Under the pieces are notes generated by a model. It ran no database searches and had not been told where the DNA came from. It saw only the letters and a list, made by a program, of their open reading frames with translations. The position numbers were made by a program, and so were the translations under genes. This document shows positions 56,521-64,000 of a DNA stretch of 64,000 nucleotides, one piece after another. This stretch comes from Theristus sp. LFF4_11. Lineage: Eukaryota; Nematoda; Chromadorea; Monhysterida; Xyalidae. Position 1 is the stretch's first letter. The number at the start of each line of letters is the position of its first letter. The DNA is taken from the NCBI GenBank assembly GCA_030248135.1, contig JASANC010001457.1, forward strand, positions 33,087-97,086, read 5' to 3'.

Positions 56521-56879
56521 AACAGGAGAATTTTTGTCATGTTTTGACTGAGAAGTCATTCTCAGCTGTTTCTCTTCAGAAAATAACCAAAATTTAGCTG
56601 TGTTCAAAAATCCCTGTTTTCTGTAGCTAAGTCGGCAACTCCCGTCGGCCCGGCCGGTACCAAGAGGTTCATCCAGCCATGCTATCTGTCACACAATGCG
56701 AGGGTCCGCTCTTTAAAAAGCCTATATCTGAACTTTGGAAGCGTATTGAAAATTTCAAAACATTCGGTTTGAACTTTCAAAAATCGAATTTTCAAAGCAA
56801 AAACTTCTCAAATCCTCACCTTTATAAAACGGGCCACTGCTCCAACCGCTGATGAAATTTGGAGGCCTCTGAATACAAA

Positions 56880-57215
56880 TGTACTATTGCGGCCCAAGAG
56901 ATTGGAGGATCGCGGGCGGAGCATCGCGGCCTTAAGGATGGCGGCCTGAAGGATTGCGGTCTGGACGATTGCAGTCTGGGACGATTGACAAAGACAATGA
57001 CAAAGCTTCAAAATTTCGTGGGCCGCAATCGTCCCGGGCAGCAATCGTCCCGGGCCGCAATCATCCCGGGCAGCAATCGTCCTTGTCCGCAATCGTCCCA
57101 GGCCGCAATCGTCCAGGCTCCTTTAGCCCGCGATCGTCCTAGGCCGCAATCCTTCAGGCCGCGATCCTTCAGGCCGCGGTGCTTCGGCCGCGAAGCTTCG
57201 GCCGCTATCTAATGG
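56880..57215. repeat. Imperfect tandem repeat of GGGCCGCAATCGTCCC-like units
   Basis: More than ten units of about 16-17 bp (GCCGCAATCGTCCCGGGCAG) with substitutions run from about 57020 to 57210. Inverse units (GCGGCCTGAAGGATTGCGG) lie at 56890-56980. The whole can fold on itself. Confidence 0.7.
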
Positions 57216-58789
57216 GCCGCAATCGAACGCACGCCCCTCCGACCGGCCTCCTGCTCAGACTGGGACCGGCCTGGGTTGACCGCCTGTCGCTTCGACGGCA
57301 ACTCAGAATAAAAAAGCTTCACACACAAAACAAAGCAAACCTGGCCAAACTGTGGGCTAAATGCTGCAACACGCCAATTGGAATACAATTCAATTTGCCG
57401 GTTTCTTTTAGAATTCGTTGACTGACTGTTGTTGATTTATTCCAATAAAAGTTCATCTCGCCATGCGTTCTTCAAAGTCGGTTTTGTTTCGTTGTGATTG
57501 AAAAACAAGCATTGAATCGGCAGGAAGATCATCAACGACACTGCCAGAAACAATGCTCATTCTCCACCTTCACATAATTTTGAATTCTTCGTCATATTTG
57601 TCATTCGTTATTCACATGCCAATTTCGAATCAACAGATATTATTTCCATGCTCGACAATTGAATATGGGTAAGATAAGATGGGGGGAGAAGCGTGCGCGG
57701 TTTGTGTGGCCGAATCCGTCCGCTGACTTTGACGACGAAAAGAGTGGAGTGAATTTGTGAAATTTTGTCACAAAAAAAAATTCTAAACAAGGTCGAAATC
57801 CAGATTGTTGCAACCACAATGAATTGAATGAAAAGCAAACAAGAACGGAAGCGAAGAACCGAAACAAAAGCAGGAAAAACCATTCGAAGTTTTAGTCCTA
57901 GTCTCCGTCCGATTCCCTGATCAAGGGAAAATTGAAACATCGGGATGGGATGGCTTTGGCTGATTTGAAGGATGTAGCAGCACGGAAAATTTTGGGGGGG
58001 GGGGGGCCGCCGGAGTGCTACATTATGAAAGAAATGCACATGCATCTTCATCAAAAATCCGTTCCACTGGCACGGGTGCAGCGGTTGCACACGCACAGCA
58101 TCTACCCATCTGTGGAAAAGTGTCGGGAACCCATCTGTAGAGCTTGTCGATGCGGAAAATGGACTAAAAAGCAAACCAGAACGATGAACCGATTTCATTC
58201 ATCATTACATTATTAGTTTCTTCTTCAATGAACCAGTTTTTTTTGTTCCAAAGGCTCTGATTTGAGCTTTGTCTGTCTGTTCTATCTTCCATAGTGCAAG
58301 CACGAAGTTTTGAACAACCGATCGAAATGTGCGTCCAAAATTTTTTTATCGTGGCATTGTCAGTTGTTTTCCTGAGCCACCCAGTGTGCCAGATTCTCGT
58401 TTTCTTGTTTTCTAGGCTACCCAATCAGGGCACGATCAGCCAACCGCCTATCATTTAAGCTTTCTGTTCATGGTCTTCGTTGAAACCTGCAACCAATCAC
58501 CGTCGTGTCACTTGTTTGGTTTTCTGGGTCAACCAATCAGGACAGCCTCACAGTAACGCACGCCATTGGGATCGCGGACAACGGCCAAAAGCACAAGAAT
58601 AGCGCCGCTTTATTTTCAGCTTCTTCACCACGTGCCTTGATTGAAGAAGTTGCAACATGGAATTGCATTGTCTTGTCTTTGTTTGAAAGCTAATACTGAA
58701 ATTTTGGCTTTGGCTGAAATTTTTTTTCAGATAGATAATAGCTGAGCCGAAAAAACCTTTCTGATAGAGATAGATTCGAAAATTTTTTG

Positions 58790-60240
58790 TGGGGGGCCGC
58801 CCCCCCCCCCTAGAACAACTATGAATTGAGGTCACCAAAACAAAATCTGAAAAGTTCGCCATACGGGAGTCATACCCCCCCAACCAAGTCGACACCCCCC
58901 CCCACCCGGGCAAACCCCCCCCCCCAAATTTTGGTCAAAATACCCCCCTCTCGAATTTGGGGGGGCCAGACCCCCACCCTCCCAGATTTCGACCTTCCAA
59001 ACCCCCCCCCCCCCCTACCAAATTCTGACCGTCTGACCACCCCCCCCTTTGATTTTGACTTTCGATGGAGACATTTTCTCTTGTATATCTCTATATTTCT
59101 CTCATTTGTAGGTATCTATATAATATGCATGTTTGTATCTCAATATATATTGTATGGTTTTTTGTATACGTACCACTTTGTTATACATTTACCACTTTGC
59201 ACGTCAATGTTTTCAATACTGTACTTCAATATCAAGTCTCACCCGTGCAGCGTGTCTCGTTCGTGTAGCTTTCAGATGTCCCGACCCGAACGAAAATCAA
59301 AGCAAAATGTATGACTAGAGACTAGAGAGAGGCCTTGACTGGATGCTGTGGTTTCTAGCACTTTTATTCAACAACTTTTGGTCCGACCCCCCCCCCCCCT
59401 AGAATTTTCGGTCTCGGTCGGGAACCCACCCCCCCCAACCAAATCGACCCCTACTAGCCATTTTTTTGCCCAGACAATGTCATCGTCAAGAAAAAATTTT
59501 GGTCCCACCCCCCCCCCCAGAATTTTCGGTCTCGCTCGGAACCCCCCCCCCCCCTAGAATTTTCGGTCTCGCTCGGGAGCCCCCCCCCCAACCAAGTCGA
59601 CCCCCCCCCACCCGGGACCAGTACCGTGGGCGCGGGGGGGGGGGGGGGGTACACCCCCAGAGCACCAGAGACCGTCGGGTGGGGGGGAGGGGGTGGGGGG
59701 CACCGTGCCGCCCCCTTAAAACCGGGCACCCGCACCCCCCAACGGCCCCCCCCCCGCAAAAATTTGCCGCCACCCCCCCACACCCCCCATGAAATTTTGT
59801 CTGGCGGAGACCCCCCCCCCCACAATTTTCTGCACACCCTAAATTTTTTTTCGAAAATCATGATTTTTTGTCAATAAAGTCTATAATATAAGCTGAATAT
59901 ATGATAACTTGACCATCTTCATTGTAATTTCAAAGATTTTGCAGCTAAATTTAGCGTTTTTCCTTTAAAATTTAAGCGAAAAAAATTCATGGGGGGGGGG
60001 GTGAGGGGGTGGACCCCCCACCGAAAATTTTGAAAAAATGCACCCCCCCATGGGACCCCCTGGGGGGGTCCCACGTTACCATTTGGACCCCCCCCCCTCA
60101 CTTTTTGGTCGGCCCCCCCCCCCCTTCCCACGGCACCATACCCCCCCCTTCGAAAATTTGTTTGGGCCCACGGTACTGCCCGGGACGACCCCCCCAAATT
60201 TGGGCGGACCCCCCCCCCCCTCGGATTCGCCAAAAAATCG
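58790..60240. repeat. C-tract (G-tract) repeat cluster, inverse relative of the 34-36 kb arrays
   Basis: Runs of 7-14 C on the plus strand separate short conserved phrases such as AGAATTTTCGGTCTCGCTCG, GGGACCAGTACCGTGGGC, AAATCATGATTTTTTGTC and GGTCCCACGTTACCAT-type sequence. All of these occur in reverse complement at 34098-36110. Proline- and glycine-rich open frames here are composition artefacts. Confidence 0.8.
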
Positions 60241-60387
60241 GGCTCGACCCCTGCGTTCAAGTTGAATCCGCAACAAGAAGCTGAAGACGGAGGCGAACAC
60301 TTGAGTTGAGAAAAGACGAAAAATAAGACAGGAAAAACTTCGTATTTTGTTTGATTCTTTTGTCATCAGTGAACAAAAAAATTGGAC

Positions 60388-62794
60388 ATGGTCGCGCGCA
60401 TGCAGTACTACTGTTTGCTTTGTTTCGCCTCCGTCGCCGTTTACGCGCACCAAAACACGCCGCCGATCGGCGGCAATCAGCAGCAGCAACCACCACAGGT
60501 GCGGTGCGAGTGATGATGATTGATGATACAGTCAGTACGTTTGTTTAAATTTGTCACTTTTTTGCAGAATACAGAGATCGCGCTGAGGAAGAGGAGGAAA
60601 CGGAATCGTAGTTGCAAGAACACATATTTAGCCACAAAGGGAGCGTTGTTTTTTTAGTCAAGCCCGGCCCGATACATTCGTTCTCCTTACTGCAATGCAA
60701 CGTTTCGCACACTCTGTATTTGCCGGGAAAAAGTGACAGGTTTAAACGAACACATATATACTTTACATACTTCAACAGGCATAACTTACCAAATTGCAAT
60801 TTGCAATCACAAGTGTTTGCTCTATGAATCAAGGAAAAAAGTGTCTGCAATTCATTTAGTTTGAAATCAACTTGAAAAACACTGAAAAAAGCGAAACTCC
60901 CACCCCTATCTTCCCCTGTTTCGAAACTGCATTCCAGCCCCTTAAAACTGTGAGCACTGCAGGCTCACCACCAGCAGCACGCGCAGCAGATGCAACAGCA
61001 GGCACACCACGGCCAACAACAACAACAGGTCGATCAACTTTTTCAACTGCTGTAAAAACAGTTGATTTCCCGTCCAAATGTTCAAATACCAGTGTGTGTG
61101 TGTGTGTGGACGTGGTGTATTGTACGAATGGGTCATTGCATGGATGTGGAGTGATGAGCAAACGATTTCAGGCAGAGAACTCCGCAAAGACCACCGAACC
61201 GGGAAAACAGCAAAGTGCACCCGAAACCAATGCTAAGCAGGAAACGAGCAAGGCACACATCCTTGTTTGGTTCATGTGTCATACTTTTGCTGTGCTATAG
61301 CTATGCACATGGGTTCTTTTTAATTTTTGAAACAAAAAGTTATGCAATCCACTGCCACTGGGACTTCCTTTATCCTTGGACAAAAAATCAATTTGGTTTT
61401 CAGTTGTCTCACCTCTCATGGTGGGGAATGTTTAAAGTTGGGAATTGTTTAATGTCATTCAGTGGCTAGTGCGTTCTCTGCGACGGGTGTTTCGGTTGGC
61501 GTTTTGCATTTTTCACATTTTTTGCTGTTGGTGCTTCCTGCTTAATTGCAGTTGAACTTGCTGCGTTTAGTATTAATCAATGGAGCAATCGGTGTCTTGA
61601 AAAATAAAATGCTTTTTTCAGGGACACGGTCACGGTGGCGGTGGAAAGTTCGGCGACAAAAAAGAGGTGGAGGATGCTGAGTGAGTGGTTTTGTGGTTTT
61701 CAAAAAAAAACGTTACTCAACACCCGACCTCGCGAAGTTCTTCGTTTGGCAACCCAAATTCGTAACGAAAGCACCAGACATTCAGACTATACAATTCAAA
61801 CAAAAAACAGACACATCAAATCGCATTTGGACGGAAAAATCGACACGGAGCAGCAGATGACGAACGAACAGTTGCAGTTTCACTATTTCAAAATGCACGA
61901 CGTCAACGACGACAACCGACTGGATGGCGTCGAGTTGGTCAAGGCAATCACGCATTTCCATGAAGGTTCGCCACTCTGTTGACACCATTACCGTCCACTG
62001 CTGCTCGGAAATATCGTATTCGATCGGACGTACTGGACGGGCTCAGATGATGATTGTTTGTGTGGTCGTTTTTGGTTGAGAACACAAAGTCACCGAGTCT
62101 CTGTTTGAAAGCTGTTCATTCCGACTGAGACGACGTCATTGACAACCACAAAAACGTTTAAAAATCAACCAAACCGCACGATGGTCCTTTGTATTTCGCC
62201 CTGGCCAACAACAGAGGGGGAGCCTCACCAGTGACGTGCCCCTCTCTGGACCAGTTTTGTAAAACTTTGCAGTCCAATTGTGCCACATCACTGAGCGCCT
62301 GAATAAATTCATGGAACAGCAAATTTCGGTTTTCTCACACTGTGTTGAAGAGCAGACAATAATGTTGAATCAGTGTGAGTGACAAATCGAACTGTGATGC
62401 TTCATGATTTCATTCGTGTGACCTGTTACCTACCCTCAGTGGTGTTGGTGCAGCAATACTATAGTAAAAGGGCCTTTTAGTTACCTACCACCAACTGAGT
62501 ATGCAGGTTAGTATTTTGTAAACAAACATAAAGCCCATTGCAACGAAACGAAACTGAAATGCTCGAACAACATTCACAGAGGACCCTAACAAGAAGGAGC
62601 CATCGATGCCGGAGTCTGACATTGAGGAGATGATTGATGCGATCCTACGTGACGACGACTTCAATAACGATGGATACATTGATTATAGTGAGTTCATGCG
62701 GGCGCAGAAAGAGAGAGCCGCACAAATGCCCGTTGAAGAACAACAACAACACCAGCAACAACAACAGCAACAACAACATCAGCAAGGACCGTGA
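60388..62794 (+). CDS. MCFD2: MCFD2-like secreted EF-hand protein
   Basis: Exons 60388-60498, 60963-61028, 61622-61680, 61811-61965 and 62580-62794 join in frame to 201 residues. The N-terminus MVARMQYYCLLCFASVAVYA is a signal peptide. A Gln/His-rich stretch (second exon) and a Gly/His stretch follow. The conserved part begins with ELQLHYFKMHD-like QLQFHYFKMHDVNDDNRLDG, holding EF loop 1 (DVNDDNRLDGVE). EF loop 2 is DFNNDGYIDYSE, preceded by EEMIDAILRDD. Both loops have D/N, D, D and E at the calcium positions. MCFD2 binds calcium and works with LMAN1 as a cargo receptor from ER to Golgi. The protein ends in a poly-Gln tail (near 62735-62785) not present in vertebrate MCFD2, which is about 146 residues. 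Intron 1 carries a MITE. Confidence 0.88.
60537..60751. mobile_element. MITE with GTTTGTTTAAA...TGTCAC ends, in MCFD2-like intron 1
   Basis: The left end, CGTTTGTTTAAATTTGTCAC, is followed by TTTTTTGCAGAATACAGAG. The right end carries CTCTGTATTTGCCGGGAAAA and AGTGACAGGTTTAAACGAAC, its inverse. About 215 bp in all, non-coding. TA lies just outside the left end. Confidence 0.7.
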
Positions 62795-62836
62795 TTGTGT
62801 GTGGCGCGTTTCGAAAACGCTCAAGCACGCGTAACA

Positions 62837-62842
62837 AATAAA
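62837..62842 (+). terminator. Polyadenylation signal of the MCFD2-like gene
   Basis: AATAAA 43 bases past the stop codon at 62792-62794. Confidence 0.5.
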
Positions 62843-63354
62843 TCGATAGCATATTTGTTTAAATGTGTCAGACCGGAATGACGTCACGCACAGCAAGCGG
62901 CACTTTCCGTTTGCGGCTGCATCCTTCACGTGAAAAAACTGAAATGGAGAGCCAAACTGAAGTGCTTTTGCATGAGATACCGGTGCGTTTTCATGCAAAC
63001 GACACGTCTTCATTTCGGTTTGACATGTTCGAACAAATCTGCAACGCCATCAATTTGTCCTTCATATTTGTGCGAATTTTTCTTTCGTTCGCCTGTTTGA
63101 GCGTTTATTCGAGTACCTCCGTAAACTTGGTGCCCAGCTGTTGAAAGAGCATTCGATATTCATTTCCATGGACCCAATGTTGCTTTCACTGTTTTGTTTT
63201 CTGTTTCGTTCTCCCTTTTTCATACATTCGCTGGATGGGTAGAGTTCATAATCAACTCTTGTTGTTGTTGTTTTCAAAATGGTGCGGCGCTGACGCTGCT
63301 GTGATAAACATGTGAAGGCATTGTTCGCTATGGTTATTCTTATTTATTATCTTT

Positions 63355-63541
63355 CGGTTCTGCGATTCGGTGCTTTTGCAGACGTGGAAAGGAAACTCGT
63401 TTTATCGTTGATGCGGCAACTCAAATTTGCACAAGTGGTTCTGTGGTGTCTCGCGGAATCGGAATGTTTCTGAAATTTTGAATCGCCACGTTATACATGC
63501 AGATGATTTATCTATGCGCGCGATGAGTCGCAGAACCAAAA
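63355..63541. mobile_element. MITE with GGTTCTGCGATTC / GAGTCGCAGAACC ends
   Basis: The left terminus, CGGTTCTGCGATTC, is matched by GATGAGTCGCAGAACC at the right. About 187 bp, non-coding. Related termini occur at 4514, 31159, 32400 and 44227-44385. Confidence 0.65.
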
Positions 63542-63801
63542 GCAAAGAAAATAGTTTGGCTTTTGGATTTTTTAAAACTTTGTTGTTTTCTGGCGGTCAT
63601 TATTTTTTACTAGATAGGTATGGTTTTTTTTATCACGTTGTTTTGTCACTTTTGTTGGACATTTTGATGTTCTGTGCATTGCAAAATAATTGTTTTTTTT
63701 TGTTTTTCCTGTGATTGTTGAATTTATTGTTGACCACCGCACAAGCACAATTCTATGGTGGTATTTCTGAAATAAACATTCCTCGATAACTTCGTTGTGT
63801 T

Positions 63802-63807
63802 TTTATT
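63802..63807 (-). terminator. Polyadenylation signal of RPL38
   Basis: AATAAA on the minus strand, about 135 bases after the RPL38 stop codon. Confidence 0.45.
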
Positions 63808-63940
63808 CATCCATTTTCTCAACCTCCGAACTGAACGTCTCAAAGATGATGGCTGTTGCCACCATCAAAATTCAACAAACAATAAACATCAACAACAAAG
63901 TAATTTCGTTTGCTTGTTTCAGTGCTAAGCACACCCTATT

Positions 63941-64000
63941 TCACTTCAAATCCTTCACTTCCAGGCCGGGCGGCAGCGACTGCTTCAGCTTCTCAGCCTT
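63941..64000 (-). CDS. RPL38: Ribosomal protein eL38, C-terminal end (cut by window)
   Basis: The last 60 bases on the minus strand read KAEKLKQSLPPGLEVKDLK and a TGA stop (63943-63941). This is almost identical to the known end of the large-subunit protein eL38, which has AVKELK at the very end. eL38 is about 70 residues, so the rest lies right of the window. No intron is visible in this part. Confidence 0.93.
   Translation of the reverse strand, partial: KAEKLKQSLPPGLEVKDLK

Larger units (their letters stand above)
46946..60387. other. 13.4-kb gene-poor spacer
   Basis: I find no protein-coding gene here. It is made of foldback and tandem repeats, listed separately, with AT-rich unique stretches between them (47030-47860, 54250-54860, 57400-58780). 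Open frames up to 196 codons occur but lack family resemblance, and several run through G or C tracts. Confidence 0.65.
62795..63940. other. Spacer between MCFD2-like gene and RPL38
   Basis: It holds the MCFD2-like 3' untranslated region, a MITE at 63355-63541 and the RPL38 3' untranslated region. A fragment ATTTGTTTAAATGTGTCAG at 62852 resembles the intron-1 MITE end. Nothing else was recognised. Confidence 0.55.

Noticed and set aside
57608..58198. 196-codon minus-strand frame
   Set aside because: No recognisable domain, and part of it translates a G-tract repeat (PPPPQNF from the same phrase seen in the G-tract family).
59454..59877. Glycine/proline-rich frames of 83-135 codons
   Set aside because: Same reason: they follow C/G homopolymer repeats shared with the 34-36 kb arrays.

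Overview
This is nuclear DNA from an animal, most likely an invertebrate. Its genes are split by many GT-AG introns. They encode animal-type proteins: an NMDA-type glutamate receptor, Mediator subunit 14, an E2 subunit of 2-oxoglutarate dehydrogenase, an MCFD2-like EF-hand protein and ribosomal protein eL38. Transposons fill most of the introns and spacers. I cannot fix the phylum from the sequence alone. Exon coordinates below were assembled by hand from splice consensus, reading frame and remembered family sequences. Each model was checked for frame closure, not by alignment software.

Layout. 1-2130: inverted-repeat transposon with a nested element, a 19-bp minisatellite and a tRNA-like relic. 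2396-3749 (+): last three exons of an NMDA receptor subunit. 4359-8504 (-): DLST, eleven exons, with the last catalytic exon not found. 9598-33753 (-): MED14, about 25 exons that join in frame to about 1481 codons, close to the length known for animal MED14. Its introns hold a 2.7-kb near-perfect palindrome at a TTAA site, a 502-bp TIR element with a 6-bp target duplication, CAGTC-ended MITEs, and a complete antisense BEL/Pao retrotransposon (20798-28242) preceded by a 0.5-kb G/A-only tract. 33820-39386: intergenic repeats rich in G homopolymers. 39387-40519 (+): ChaC-type gamma-glutamylcyclotransferase. 41512-46945 (-): arylacetamide-deacetylase-like lipase, with a frame problem in its last exon. 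46946-60387: gene-poor spacer built of foldbacks, tandem repeats, a Helitron-like end and C-tract/G-tract repeats. 60388-62794 (+): MCFD2-like secreted EF-hand protein with Gln/His-rich additions. 63941-64000 (-): last 20 codons of RPL38, cut by the window edge.

The host genes are unrelated housekeeping and neuronal genes, and I see no operon-like or pathway cluster. The unusual material is the mobile DNA: elements sit 5-25 bp from splice sites without removing the splice consensus, a long hairpin lies inside a Mediator gene, and there are families of repeats with runs of 8-16 G. I found no convincing new defence or biosynthetic system.
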